This document shows positions 17,098 to 25,852 of a DNA stretch of 64,000 bases, in pieces (the first letter of the stretch is position 1; every line of letters starts with the position of its first letter). The position numbers were made by a program, and so were the translations under genes. The stretch spans positions 1 through 64,000 of the forward strand of contig DASZAY010000015.1 in NCBI GenBank assembly GCA_035944555.1. Reading direction: 5' to 3'. This DNA is from CADCWK01 sp035944555 (lineage in GTDB: Bacteria > Chloroflexota > Chloroflexia > Thermomicrobiales > UBA6265). The notes beneath the pieces were generated by a model. That model was not told the origin of the DNA and made no database searches. It worked only from the letters and a program-made list of their open reading frames with translations.

Positions 17098-17607
17098 ATG
17101 GCCGACGCGATCGCGATCCTGTTCAACAACGATGAGGACGGGGTCCTCGCGCTCCGCGACCTGCGTACGCTGGAGACGGCTGGCCGACTGAGCCTCGCCG
17201 ACACCGCCGTCGTCGCCCGCAACCCGGAAGGGCAGCTCTACGTCCGCAACGAGCTCGACAGCGGCACGGAGACCGGGATGACGGTCGGCGCACTCGTCGG
17301 GGCGCTGTTCGGGCCGCTGGGCCTGGTTGCCGGCGTGGTCGGCGGCGGCGCGATCGGGGGCCAGACCGAGAACAAGGTCGACGACGACTTCGTGAACGAG
17401 GTCGAGCAAAGCATCGGGCCGGACCGATCGGCGCTGTTCCTTGCTATCAAGGAAGCCGAGGCCGACGCCCTGATCAGCACCTTCTCCGCCTACCAGGGAC
17501 GGATCCTCCGATCGACCCTGAGTACCGATGCCGAGGAAGTCCTCAACCTGGCGCTGAGCGAGCAGGTCACCGAGGACCCGCTCGCGGATACCCAGCCCGA
17601 GGGCTGA
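17098..17607 (+). CDS. DUF1269-like protein with a glycine-zipper segment
   Basis: A 169-residue protein matching the DUF1269 pattern: an N-terminal ferredoxin-like half (AIAILFNNDEDGVLALRDL), a central Gly-rich hydrophobic stretch (GALVGALFGPLGLVAGVVGG) and a C-terminal helical half with FLAIKEAEADALISTF. The central segment could insert in or lie on a membrane. GGGAGGG lies just before the ATG, with a TTG one codon earlier. It follows maf by 49 bases, and its stop abuts the stop of the convergent amidase gene with no gap. The molecular role of this family is unknown. Confidence 0.75.
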   Translation: MADAIAILFNNDEDGVLALRDLRTLETAGRLSLADTAVVARNPEGQLYVRNELDSGTETGMTVGALVGALFGPLGLVAGVVGGGAIGGQTENKVDDDFVNEVEQSIGPDRSALFLAIKEAEADALISTFSAYQGRILRSTLSTDAEEVLNLALSEQVTEDPLADTQPEG

Positions 17608-19191
17608 TCAGCTTCGCTGCAGGACCGGTGGAACGCGGCGATGCCAGTCGGTCGCCGCTTCGTAGGCGGCGCCGATCTGGCAGGCGAGCAGCTCCTGGCC
17701 TGGCGCCGTCGCGATCTGCAGTCCGATCGGGAGACCGGACTGGTCGGAACCGCACGGGAGCCCAAGGACCGGCTGGCCCGTCGCGTTGAAGGGTTGGCAG
17801 AGGCGAAGGTATCCATTACCAACCGGCTCGGCAACCCCGTCGGCGTACCGGATCATGAGATCGTCCTTGCGGGCAGCCGTCCCCGCGGTCGTCGGGGCGA
17901 TAAGCGCGGTCAGCCCGTGATCCTCGAACGTCGCGGCCATGCTGCGGCGGCTCTGGATCCGTCCTTGGAGCGCTCGCAGGTAGGCCGCGGACGAGATCGA
18001 GCGGGACGCAATGAGGCGGTCCCGGAGTTCGGCACCATATCCGTCCGGGTTTGCCTCGACGGCATCGGCATGAATGGCGGCGGACTCAACCCGGTTGATT
18101 ACCGTCGCGCAGGCCCTGGCAAGATCGGCGTCCTGCCACGCGACCTCGACGACCTCTGCGCCGAGATCGCGGAGTGTCCCGGCGGCCGCATCGAACGCCG
18201 CCCGGACGTCGTCATGCACCCGATCAAGGAAGAATGGCGGCGAGATCCCGATCCGCTGTCCGACCAAAGTCCGCTCCGTGTCAGTGCCCGACAGCAACTG
18301 GATCCAGCCTTTGCGGTCGTCGTCACGGGATACCCGGTCGGGGTCGCGCATCAGGACGTACATCAGCGCGACGTCGCGGACGGTTCGGGCAATCGGACCG
18401 ACCGTGTCCAGCGACCACGACAGCGGGAAGACCCCGGTCGTCGAGACGGACCTGAAAGTCGGCTTCAGACCAGTCACGCCACACACCGACGACGGGATCC
18501 GCACACTGCCACCGGTATCGGACCCAAAGGCGAGCGCCGCGGCGCCGACCGCGACCGCCGCCGCGGAGCCACCGCTGCTTCCTCCCGGGATCCGGTCCGG
18601 GTCCCAGGGGTTGCCGGCCGGGTAACTGACGACCCCGGCGGCGAACTCCTGCGTCACGGTCTTGCTGATCAGCGTCGCGCCGGCGTTGCGCAGGCGGGCG
18701 ACGGCGACGGCGTCCCGGTCCGCCGGACCGACGTCCCGCCGGGAGGCCGAATTGCAGCGCGTCGGCGTGCCCCGAACATCGAAGATGTCCTTGACTCCGA
18801 CGGCCAGTCCCACCAGCGGCAGGTCATCGGCCCCGGTGCGCAGCGGCTCCTCGGGCAACTCCATCACGGTCGAGTGCAGCGTCTCGTCCATCTCGCGCAG
18901 CCGGGTCCGCGTCGCGGCCAGGTAGTCCGCCTTCGCCCAGGCCTCCGAGCGGAGGGCCGCCGAGATGTTCAGTGCCGGTGCGAGCAGCGCGTCGGGCCAG
19001 GGCGACAGGTCGTCACTGACGATGTCGATGGCGGTTTCGACGATCTCGGCCCCGTCCAGATCGCCGCGCGGACCGGGAGCAGGGGACCAGCCCGGATCCA
19101 TCGCCGCCCCGGGATCGCCGGTCCGCTCGACCCGTGACGCGATCAGTTCGCTCATCTCACTGACATCGGTAACCAGTGCGCTGCTCGTCAT
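17608..19191 (-). CDS. Amidase signature family hydrolase
   Basis: A 527-residue amidase with the complete Ser-cisSer-Lys triad: Lys134 in GVKDIFDVRG, the cis-Ser near residue 205 in IPGGSSGGSAAAVAVG, and the nucleophile Ser229 in GSDTGGSVRIPSS. The region CGVTGLKPTFRSVSTTGVFP continues the signature. It is longer than GatA, lacks gatC/gatB neighbours and has about 50 extra N-terminal residues, so it is probably a catabolic amidase and not the tRNA amidotransferase. An alternative start is the Met at residue 13. It lies 44 bases downstream of the M42 peptidase gene and may be cotranscribed with it. Substrate is unknown. Confidence 0.9.
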   Translation of the reverse strand: MTSSALVTDVSEMSELIASRVERTGDPGAAMDPGWSPAPGPRGDLDGAEIVETAIDIVSDDLSPWPDALLAPALNISAALRSEAWAKADYLAATRTRLREMDETLHSTVMELPEEPLRTGADDLPLVGLAVGVKDIFDVRGTPTRCNSASRRDVGPADRDAVAVARLRNAGATLISKTVTQEFAAGVVSYPAGNPWDPDRIPGGSSGGSAAAVAVGAAALAFGSDTGGSVRIPSSVCGVTGLKPTFRSVSTTGVFPLSWSLDTVGPIARTVRDVALMYVLMRDPDRVSRDDDRKGWIQLLSGTDTERTLVGQRIGISPPFFLDRVHDDVRAAFDAAAGTLRDLGAEVVEVAWQDADLARACATVINRVESAAIHADAVEANPDGYGAELRDRLIASRSISSAAYLRALQGRIQSRRSMAATFEDHGLTALIAPTTAGTAARKDDLMIRYADGVAEPVGNGYLRLCQPFNATGQPVLGLPCGSDQSGLPIGLQIATAPGQELLACQIGAAYEAATDWHRRVPPVLQRS

Positions 19192-19235
19192 CTTTGATCC
19201 TATCCTGTTGCCGTTCGTCGGGGACGTCAGCTGTG

Positions 19236-20354
19236 TCAGGCGCCGTGGGCTGGCTCGACGCGGGGTGTCGTCGCGAACGCGACGATCATCCGGACCGTCG
19301 CGACCAGGTCCCGGATGTCGACCGTCTCGATTGGCGAGTGCGTGTAGCGGGTCGGGTAGGCAACCAGTGCCGTCTCGACCCCTCGACGGATCAGTGGATC
19401 GCCATCGCTGCGGTAATTCTGGAAGATTGCGTGCTGGACCGCGACGTCAACGGACTCCGCTGCCGCCGCGAGATCACGGATCAGCGTACGGGTGTAATGG
19501 ACCGAAGCGTCCGAGTGCACCAGGATCGGCCCGGCCCCGAGCCGCGAGGGGAAGTCGCGGGCGTCCGGTCCCGGGATATCGGCGGTCAGCCCAACGTCAA
19601 GGTTGATCGCCACGTCGAACCGGGCGGTTTCGAAGACGCTGCCCGCACCGACGAGCCCGTTCTCCTCCTGAACCGTTGACGCCAGCCAGACCTCGTACGC
19701 GAGATCGTCACGCCCGGCGAGCAGTTCGCCGGCGATGGTCGCGATGGCCAATGCTGCCCGGTCGTCCATCGCCTTGCCGACCAGCAGGTGCTCACCGAGC
19801 CGGCGAACGGGCGGGTTCCAGACGATGCGACAGCCGGGATGAATGCCCATCTCGCGCAGTTCTTCGGCGGAAGACGCGCCGACCTCGACGAAGAGGTCGT
19901 TCCACTCCAGGCTGTCCTTCTGGCTGTTCCGCCCACCGATGACATGGCCGGACGCCGTCGCGATGAACCCGGGGATCGTGCCATGGTCTGTCAGGACGAG
20001 ACACGGCTGGTTGGCGGGATTGAACCAGCGGGGCGGCTTGCCGATCTGATCGCCGTAGAACGGCCAGACATGGATATGCCCGGTGTCGCTGAGGCTCTTG
20101 ACCATCAGGCAGATCTCGTCGGCATGCCCCATGATCACGAGCTTCCTGCCCTGGCCACCGATCCGCGCCAGCACATTGTTGACCCGGGTCGTCTCGACGT
20201 GCTCCGTGAAGCCGCGCCAGTGCGCACCGATCCACGACTGGACGGCCTCCTCATGGCCGACCGGGCCGGGTAGCTCGCAGAGTGTCGTGGTCAGGTCGAC
20301 GAGACGGTTGGCGTCGACGGGAGGCAGGTTCTCCAGATCGGGGGACAATGACAC
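19236..20354 (-). CDS. M42 family metallopeptidase (glutamyl aminopeptidase/endoglucanase-like)
   Basis: A 372-residue cytosolic aminopeptidase that would use two metal ions and assemble into tetrahedral dodecamers like other M42 enzymes. Visible ligands and catalytic residues are the His of MGHADEI, the Asp of GKAMDDRAAL, the paired Glu of TVQEENGLVGA, the Asp of NLDVGLTAD and the His of TRYTHSP. The frame is open to 20588, but the GTG at 20354 has AAGGAGC 5 bases upstream and gives a normal N-terminus (SLSPDLENLPPVD). It is likely transcribed with the amidase that follows, and an S51 peptidase gene lies upstream on the same strand, so peptide use is a plausible theme. Confidence 0.92.
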   Translation of the reverse strand: MSLSPDLENLPPVDANRLVDLTTTLCELPGPVGHEEAVQSWIGAHWRGFTEHVETTRVNNVLARIGGQGRKLVIMGHADEICLMVKSLSDTGHIHVWPFYGDQIGKPPRWFNPANQPCLVLTDHGTIPGFIATASGHVIGGRNSQKDSLEWNDLFVEVGASSAEELREMGIHPGCRIVWNPPVRRLGEHLLVGKAMDDRAALAIATIAGELLAGRDDLAYEVWLASTVQEENGLVGAGSVFETARFDVAINLDVGLTADIPGPDARDFPSRLGAGPILVHSDASVHYTRTLIRDLAAAAESVDVAVQHAIFQNYRSDGDPLIRRGVETALVAYPTRYTHSPIETVDIRDLVATVRMIVAFATTPRVEPAHGA

Positions 20355-20566
20355 CGACCGCTCCTTGTCGCTTGAATCGTCCGCACTTCCAAAGCGACAT
20401 GGTAGAGCACCGTGGCATGGGCCGGGGTGCTCCCTCGCGGTCGTTTCCGACTCGGGATTCAAAGATGTCCTCCAGCCGCTCTCACGGCTGAAGGCGCTGC
20501 TACACCGTGACCTAACGGAGCACGACGTGCCCGCCGCGGTCCCCTGGACCGGAACTAGGCCGAGAT

Positions 20567-21238
20567 TTACGTGTTGAAGAAGCGCCACTGACCCTCAGAG
20601 ACAACCTCAACCGTCTCGTCCACAACCTTCAGTGCCGTCTCGTCATCGATCGCGTAGGCAGGGTTTCCGAGTCCGGCGGCCCACCGTTCGGCCGCATCCA
20701 TGGTGTTCGTTGGCAGATCCGGATGGCCAACATGTGGAAATATCGAGAAGTCGACGAATCCGAGCGTCGCATCGTCGCCGCCCTCGGGCGGCGTCCAGAT
20801 GACGAAGTCCGAGCCGATGCGCGGCGTCATCACCATGCTGCTGGCGCTCAGTCCGACCCAGACGATGTCGAGCGTCGGGAGGAGATCTGCAAGGCCCGAT
20901 TGCTTCATCCAGTAGTTCAGATAAAGGGAGTCGCCACCGTTCACGAGGAGGACATCGGCCTCGGTGACCCAGCGCACCCACAGGTCACGGTCCAGACTCG
21001 GGAGCGCACTCAGCTCCAGAACACCCATCGACTTCCAGCCCAGATCGGTCATCGGCGTCGTCGACCCGACGCCGGAGATGAAACTCCAGGCTTTCACGGG
21101 ACCGGCCATCGGGTGGCCGTATGACGCGGTGGTAATGCAGAGCGCGTCGCACTCCGGCACCGGCTTGCCGAGCAGCTCGTCCAGCACGCCGCGGATGGTT
21201 GGGTTCTTGATTCCAGCCGAGGTAAGCAGGAGTTTCAT
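20567..21238 (-). CDS. Peptidase S51 (dipeptidase E) family protein
   Basis: A 223-residue protein of the PepE/cyanophycinase fold. It begins MKLLLTSAGIKNPTI as PepE-like proteins do. The pattern LLVNGGDSLYLNYWMKQSGL is the family core, and VWVGLSASSMVM carries the nucleophile serine where PepE has GxSAGxN. The His and Glu partners cannot be assigned with certainty. The frame is open to 21316, but GGAGG lies 6 bases before the ATG at 21238. It lies upstream of, and on the same strand as, the M42 peptidase gene with 212 bases between, a region in which I see nothing else. Expected activity is on Asp-X dipeptides or related compounds. Confidence 0.82.
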   Translation of the reverse strand: MKLLLTSAGIKNPTIRGVLDELLGKPVPECDALCITTASYGHPMAGPVKAWSFISGVGSTTPMTDLGWKSMGVLELSALPSLDRDLWVRWVTEADVLLVNGGDSLYLNYWMKQSGLADLLPTLDIVWVGLSASSMVMTPRIGSDFVIWTPPEGGDDATLGFVDFSIFPHVGHPDLPTNTMDAAERWAAGLGNPAYAIDDETALKVVDETVEVVSEGQWRFFNT

Positions 21239-21512
21239 CGCATGCCTCCGGGGAAGTAACCAGTTATCGTCGATCGTGTTCCTCCCGATGCTCCCGGCTC
21301 GACGCTGGCCGCGCATCTCCGATATTGCCGTTTCGCATAAGTCAGGTTATCCGCATTTATCCGAGGCAGGCACTAGTCATCCGTTGCTCCCTGGTCCACG
21401 GCACTTCCCCAGTGCAATCTGACCAATGATGGCGGCTTCAGGACGCCACCGGATCTCTTGTTGCCGGTAGAGTCAGCTACGTGGTGATAGCTCTTCGTGG
21501 GAGTCACGTCAT

Positions 21513-22364
21513 ATGTCGATCGAACCGGAGCGTGCGACATGGCGAATCGGTCTCGCCTCGGTCCCGAATGAGCCGACCGTCGCCGGACGTCTCGTCACCG
21601 CCGAACGGACACTGAGCGACGCCGCCACGCGTGACGCGGATATCGTCTGTTTCCCTGAGACGTACTTCCCGGGCCTGCGTGGGATGGACTTCGACGTCCC
21701 GCCCTACGACCACGCCGTGCAGGAGCAGGTCCTGCGCCGGATTGCTGCTCTCGCCGGGCAGCTCGATGTGGCCGTCATCCTCCCGATGGAATGGGCGTCG
21801 GACGCGGGACAACTCAACCTTGCATGGGTGATCGACCGGACCGGAACCGTCGTTGGCCACCAGGCCAAGAACCAGATCGCGCCCAGCGAGGATCCCTTCT
21901 ACGTCGCTGATCCCAGCGGTGCAAGACGAGTCTTCACACTGGATGGCGTCCCCTTCGGGATCACGATCTGCCATGAGGGATGGCGCTACCCTGAAGCGAC
22001 GCGATGGCTGGCCCGCCGCGGAGCGCAGATCGTCTTCCATCCCCAGATGACCGGCAGCGACGACCACGGCATCGTCCCGGCCCGGTGGGCGGACCCGGAT
22101 GCTCCCTACTACGAGAAGGCGATGATCGCGCGGACGGTCGAGAACTCGATCTACTTCGCCAGCGTGAATTACGCCGTGGCTCATCAGGAGAGCGCGACTT
22201 GCATCGTCGGGCCCGACGGCGACCTCGTCAGGGCCGCGCCCTACCGGGAGGCCGCGTTGCTCATCCATGACGTCGATCTTGCGCGGGCGACCGGCGACAT
22301 GGCGGCCCGGTTCGACGAGACGATGTACCCCGCAGAGCCGGCAGCGCCACCACGCCGCCCGTAG
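21513..22364 (+). CDS. Carbon-nitrogen hydrolase (nitrilase superfamily)
   Basis: A 283-residue cytosolic amidase with the Glu-Lys-Cys triad: Glu49 in CFPETYFPGLRG, Lys119 in HQAKNQIAPSEDPFY and Cys153 in ITICHEGWRYPEATRW. The length is that of simple nitrilase-family amidases without a fused synthetase. A GGGAG lies 9 bases before the ATG. It is divergent from the S51 peptidase gene and stands alone. The substrate could be an N-carbamoyl amino acid or an aliphatic amide; the sequence does not decide. Confidence 0.9.
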   Translation: MSIEPERATWRIGLASVPNEPTVAGRLVTAERTLSDAATRDADIVCFPETYFPGLRGMDFDVPPYDHAVQEQVLRRIAALAGQLDVAVILPMEWASDAGQLNLAWVIDRTGTVVGHQAKNQIAPSEDPFYVADPSGARRVFTLDGVPFGITICHEGWRYPEATRWLARRGAQIVFHPQMTGSDDHGIVPARWADPDAPYYEKAMIARTVENSIYFASVNYAVAHQESATCIVGPDGDLVRAAPYREAALLIHDVDLARATGDMAARFDETMYPAEPAAPPRRP

Positions 22365-22707
22365 TCACAGGTCCGGGTTGGTCTCGGTTGGTGTCGTGGC
22401 TCGCGCCCTCAGGCGGATGATGGGGCGACTCCCGAAGCGACGACCTTGGCTTGTCGGGTCCGTCCGATTTCGACGCGAGTCTGAGCTGCCTTTTCGTCCG
22501 TGGATTCCGCGTCATTCATCCGCTCCGTTACACGATCAATCCTTGCACCGCTTCCTGAAGATACGCTCACCTCATCTAGCGCGACTCCAGTACTTCGCGG
22601 CGTACGGAAAATGACCCTGTCCAGGCCTCGGCATACGCCACGAGACTGCGCGGTCCTGTTGACCGGGGCCTTCTCGTTTTCGGTGACCGCGATGGCGAAC
22701 TGGATAC
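22365..22707. other. Gene-free stretch between convergent genes
   Basis: About 340 bases between the plus-strand nitrilase and the minus-strand siderophore-interacting protein gene. I see no gene and no strong terminator hairpin here. Confidence 0.4.
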
Positions 22708-23517
22708 CTACTCTTCGATCGCCTCGTGATGGTCGAAGTTTTCCGTACCCCGCTTCCAGTGCCCGTTGACGTCGAGCCGGGAATGGTCGAAGCCACCGTC
22801 CGCCAGGAGGTAGCGCCGGACATCGCGCAGCATGGTCGCCTCGCCCGAAACCCAGGCGTAACCCTCCCCATTCGGCACCTGGATACCACGGAGCGCATCG
22901 AGAATCGCAGTTGCCGGGTCTTCGCCAGCCCGTACCCAGTGGAGATCCATATTGGTTGGCGTCGTGAAGTCCTGCCGGTCCGCGTCGTCGGCCAGGACGA
23001 CGACCACGACCGTCCTGGTCCCTGCCGGCAGTTCCTCCAGCCGGCGACCGATCGTAGGCAATGCCGTCTCATCGCCGATCAGCAGGTACCAGTCGAATGC
23101 GTCCTCGAGGACCACGGAACCACGCGGCCCGCCGATTCCGAGAACGTCTCCCGGACGAGCATTGTCGGCCCAGGTGGAACCGGGCCCGCGACCGTGAACG
23201 AAAAAGTCGATCGTCAGGGTGTTGGTTGCCGGATCGAAATGGCGTGGCGTGTAATCCCGGGCGGCCGGGCGTCCCCCCTCCTCCAGCCAGGCGGGGCCTT
23301 TGGGGCCCGCTACGGGCATCGATATCGAGGTCGCGCCAGGCGGCGGGAAGAAGACCTTGACGTGATCGGCCGCGTCAGCCGAGGCGAATCCTTCAAGCTC
23401 CTCGCCCGTGAAGCGCACGCGCACCATGTTGGGCGTAAGGCGCTCGACGTCATGGGCCGTGAGCTGGCGGAACCTGAGCTCATGACGGACGACGCGTGAC
23501 CTGGCAGCGGTAGTCAT
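22708..23517 (-). CDS. Siderophore-interacting protein (ViuB/FAD ferric reductase family)
   Basis: A 269-residue cytosolic flavoprotein that would reduce ferric siderophores to release iron. The N-terminal FAD domain has ARDYTPRHFDPATNTLTIDF (Arg-x-Tyr-Thr flavin motif), followed by GPGSTWADNARPGDVLGIGGP. The NAD(P)H-binding half starts with LLIGDETALPTIGRRLEEL and includes YAWVSGEATMLRDVRRYLL, both classic SIP segments. The GGGGAGA ribosome site lies 8 bases before the ATG. It is a single-gene unit; the only other iron-related gene in the window is the binding protein at 15166. Confidence 0.92.
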   Translation of the reverse strand: MTTAARSRVVRHELRFRQLTAHDVERLTPNMVRVRFTGEELEGFASADAADHVKVFFPPPGATSISMPVAGPKGPAWLEEGGRPAARDYTPRHFDPATNTLTIDFFVHGRGPGSTWADNARPGDVLGIGGPRGSVVLEDAFDWYLLIGDETALPTIGRRLEELPAGTRTVVVVVLADDADRQDFTTPTNMDLHWVRAGEDPATAILDALRGIQVPNGEGYAWVSGEATMLRDVRRYLLADGGFDHSRLDVNGHWKRGTENFDHHEAIEE

Positions 23518-23896
23518 GAACCCGGTCTCCCCGCATAGTGTAATCCCGACCTACGTGGTCGACATTACCATATCGCCCTCTGTCGATGACCGTCAAGGAG
23601 GTCCCGAACCAGAAGATCCGAGTGGCACGATGGTGAACGCATTCGATGGTCATCACGCTGACAATCAGGAATCGATTGCAATAGCCTGATTCAGGACGGA
23701 ACGAACTAATGATGATACACTCACTGATAATACGTATGGGCAATGACTTACCGCGTTGTTCTCCTCCTCGTGGTGCGGTCCCTGACGTGCTTACCTTAGA
23801 GGTTTCCTGGCTTCCCAGACGCGTTAGTATTCCGCTATGCTGTTGCCGACGACTTTTCGTTAGCGGCAACGCTATTCAGAGATCTGGAACCTGATC
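23518..23896. other. AT-richer intergenic stretch
   Basis: These 379 bases are visibly richer in A and T than the rest of the window, especially 23640-23720 (for example GATGATACACTCACTGATAATACG). They must hold the promoters of the divergent siderophore-interacting and small-protein genes. No single -35/-10 pair stands out and I see no gene. Confidence 0.4.
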
Positions 23897-24172
23897 ATGA
23901 AATACCGCTTCATTGATGCCTCAGAGGCCCCGGGCGCAAGTAAACCCGTAAACAAACTACGCCAGGCCGTGACGGAGCTGATCCTCTCCCTCGAGGAGGG
24001 CAAAGCTGCGGTCATCACTCCCGACCGGGAGGAGAGCGTCCGTGGGCTGAAGTCCACCATCACCCGCGCAGGAAACCGCGAGGGGAAGAAGGTCCGCGTC
24101 TGGGATGTCGATGGGAAGGTCTACGTCCGGCTCTTCGATAATTCCCGTCGCTTCCAGGCGGTCGAAGAGTAG
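23897..24172 (+). CDS. Small conserved-looking protein of unknown function
   Basis: A 91-residue protein, MKYRFIDASEAPGAS... to RRFQAVEE. The first half is helical (KLRQAVTELILSLEEGKAAVITP), the second is basic and beta-like (KKVRVWDVDGKVYVRLFD). The pattern resembles small nucleic-acid-binding or nuclease-regulating proteins, but I do not recognise a family. No strong ribosome site precedes the ATG. It has its own 29-bp terminator and sits alone after an AT-rich leader, so it is probably expressed as an independent unit. The Lys/Arg-rich second half is the best hint of function. Confidence 0.6.
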   Translation: MKYRFIDASEAPGASKPVNKLRQAVTELILSLEEGKAAVITPDREESVRGLKSTITRAGNREGKKVRVWDVDGKVYVRLFDNSRRFQAVEE

Positions 24173-24256
24173 CCAGCTGTCTCACGCGTCACTCGATAAC
24201 GCATCGGTCCAACAGGTGATCCCGGAATCAATGATCGCCTGAGCCGATGCGTGATC

Positions 24257-24316
24257 ATCGCAGCAAGAGAACAGGCCCGGCATCATTTGATGCCGGGCCT
24301 GTTCTCTTGCTGCGAT
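24257..24316. terminator. 29-bp perfect inverted repeat, bidirectional terminator
   Basis: Arms 24257-24285 and 24288-24316 are exact complements. It lies between the convergent small-protein gene and diguanylate cyclase gene, 20 bases beyond the latter's stop. It is the longest perfect hairpin in the window. Confidence 0.85.
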
Positions 24317-24335
24317 CGAGGAAATTTGCCGCGGG

Positions 24336-25514
24336 CTAATCGTATGCCGCGCTGACCACGCGAGCGGCGGACACGCTGACCGGTTCGGGCGTCACGATGC
24401 GGAGATCAGGCCGTCCAGCCCGGATCGGATCGTGCCGGGGGTTGTCCCGTTTATCATCGTACATCCGCCGGTCGGCCCGGATCAGGAGCATCTCCAGCGG
24501 CTCACCGTCCATCTGCTCGGCCGTACCGATACTCAACGTGACGGCCCCTGTTCCGCCGGACTCGGCGAACGTGAACCGGATGCGTCTCGCCAGCGACTCT
24601 CCGTCTACGATGCCGCCGCCGGGCACCAGCACCACGAACTCGTCGCCACCGAGGCGTCCGGCAATGGTCGTGGAGGCGGCCGTCGACCGGAGCGTCTCGC
24701 CGAGGGTGACCAGGATCCGGTCTCCGGCGTCGTGGCCCAGGCGGTCGTTGACCTGCTTGAAACCATCGACGTCGATGACGAGAAGCGTCGAAGGGCGACC
24801 GGCGTCGTAGGCCGAGTTGAGCTGTCGTCGCGCGAGATCGGTCCACTGCGCGCGGTTGAGCACCCCGGTCAGTCCGTCATGCGAGGCCCGGTATGCGACC
24901 TCGAAGGCCAGCCGCACTGACCGCACCTCGGACCGCTGCGACATCACGTAAAGAAACACGGCGAGCGCCGTCGTATTAACGACGAAGAGGATCGCCCCGG
25001 AGCGCATCCCGGTCGCGTCGTCGGTCGCGAGCACCAGCAACAGCGGCGGACAGAGCGCAGCGAAGGTGCCGGCCACGAAATGCCACGTCCGCGGCCAGAA
25101 GAACACCGCCCCGATGACGATCATCGCGCAATAGCCGAGAGAGAACCGGATCTCCCCGCCGATCGCGTTCGCGACGATAGTGCAGGAGGTCGCGAACAGT
25201 CCGAGGTAGACGATACCAACCAGGCCGGTGAAGTCGCGCTTGGCGGCCCGGGCTCCTTGCCACATCAGTCCGGCGAGGATGACGAAGGCAATCCCGCATA
25301 TGACGAGATACGACCCGATCTCCGACACGGCCGGCGACTGCCGGGCCATCATCGTCCAGTTGCTGACGGCGGACAGGGCGGTCCCGAGGATGACGTACGG
25401 CGCGATTCCGGCGATGGTTCCGCGCAGCCGCGCCGTGTCCGGGTCGAAGATGCCGGAAGGGAGCTGGGGAACCGCCTGGGCAGCGAACGTACCGTGCTTC
25501 ATCGATCCTCGCAT
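24336..25514 (-). CDS. Membrane-anchored diguanylate cyclase (GGDEF)
   Basis: A 392-residue protein. Residues about 30-205 form six or so transmembrane helices (for example APYVILGTALSAVSNW, IGSYLVICGIAFVILAGLM). The GGDEF domain follows, starting DGLTGVLNRAQW, with the substrate-binding VIDVDGFKQVNDRLGHDAGD and an intact GGDEF at 289-293, so it should make cyclic di-GMP from two GTP. The RxxD product-inhibition site expected five residues before GGDEF is absent. There is no EAL domain. The start could be Met1 (25514) or Met5; neither has a convincing ribosome site. The membrane part is a probable sensor of unknown input. Confidence 0.9.
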   Translation of the reverse strand: MRGSMKHGTFAAQAVPQLPSGIFDPDTARLRGTIAGIAPYVILGTALSAVSNWTMMARQSPAVSEIGSYLVICGIAFVILAGLMWQGARAAKRDFTGLVGIVYLGLFATSCTIVANAIGGEIRFSLGYCAMIVIGAVFFWPRTWHFVAGTFAALCPPLLLVLATDDATGMRSGAILFVVNTTALAVFLYVMSQRSEVRSVRLAFEVAYRASHDGLTGVLNRAQWTDLARRQLNSAYDAGRPSTLLVIDVDGFKQVNDRLGHDAGDRILVTLGETLRSTAASTTIAGRLGGDEFVVLVPGGGIVDGESLARRIRFTFAESGGTGAVTLSIGTAEQMDGEPLEMLLIRADRRMYDDKRDNPRHDPIRAGRPDLRIVTPEPVSVSAARVVSAAYD

Positions 25515-25766
25515 CCAGAGCCCGGCTCTGCCCGGACGACCCCGCGCCGCCAGTCATCACTGTGGCCGGCGCGCCTCTCTGTTTTGTTACTAAAGTTGGT
25601 ACATGAATCCTCCGCGAAGCAGGAGGACGAAGGAACCCCCCGAAAGTCCCGCCACCCTCCTACGGGTGTCCCACGCGCTGCCACGACGGGATCACGCAAC
25701 GGGAAACCGCCGATCCAGATGCTTCACCCAGCCTGGCGGTTAAGGGAAACGAACGCGAACAACGAG
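25515..25766. other. Intergenic stretch with possible structured RNA
   Basis: This stretch has no gene. It contains several short complementary segments, for example AACCGCC near 25704 and GGCGGTT near 25735, and on the plus strand the string TCACGCAACGGGAAACC, which resembles the 5' core of cyclic di-GMP (GEMM) riboswitches. The rest of the GEMM consensus is not found. It ends at the hairpin 25767-25798. A small RNA is possible but unproven. Confidence 0.25.
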
Positions 25767-25798
25767 CAGCCCCCGGGCTCCTAAAGCTTCGGGGGCTG
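25767..25798. terminator. Hairpin downstream of the ABC exporter gene
   Basis: CAGCCCCCG and CGGGGGCTG pair around a 14-base loop. It is 54 bases beyond the minus-strand stop at 25853. On that strand it is followed by CTCGTTGTTCG. Confidence 0.65.
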
Positions 25799-25852
25799 GA
25801 TCGATCGTGACTGGTCGCCGGCGGGACGCAGGGCAGATGGGCTACCCGTTCT

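Noticed and set aside
25680..25700. A full cyclic di-GMP (GEMM-I) riboswitch on the plus strand
   Set aside because: Only the 5' core string resembles the motif; GGGACGCAAAGCC and the tetraloop-receptor part are missing.
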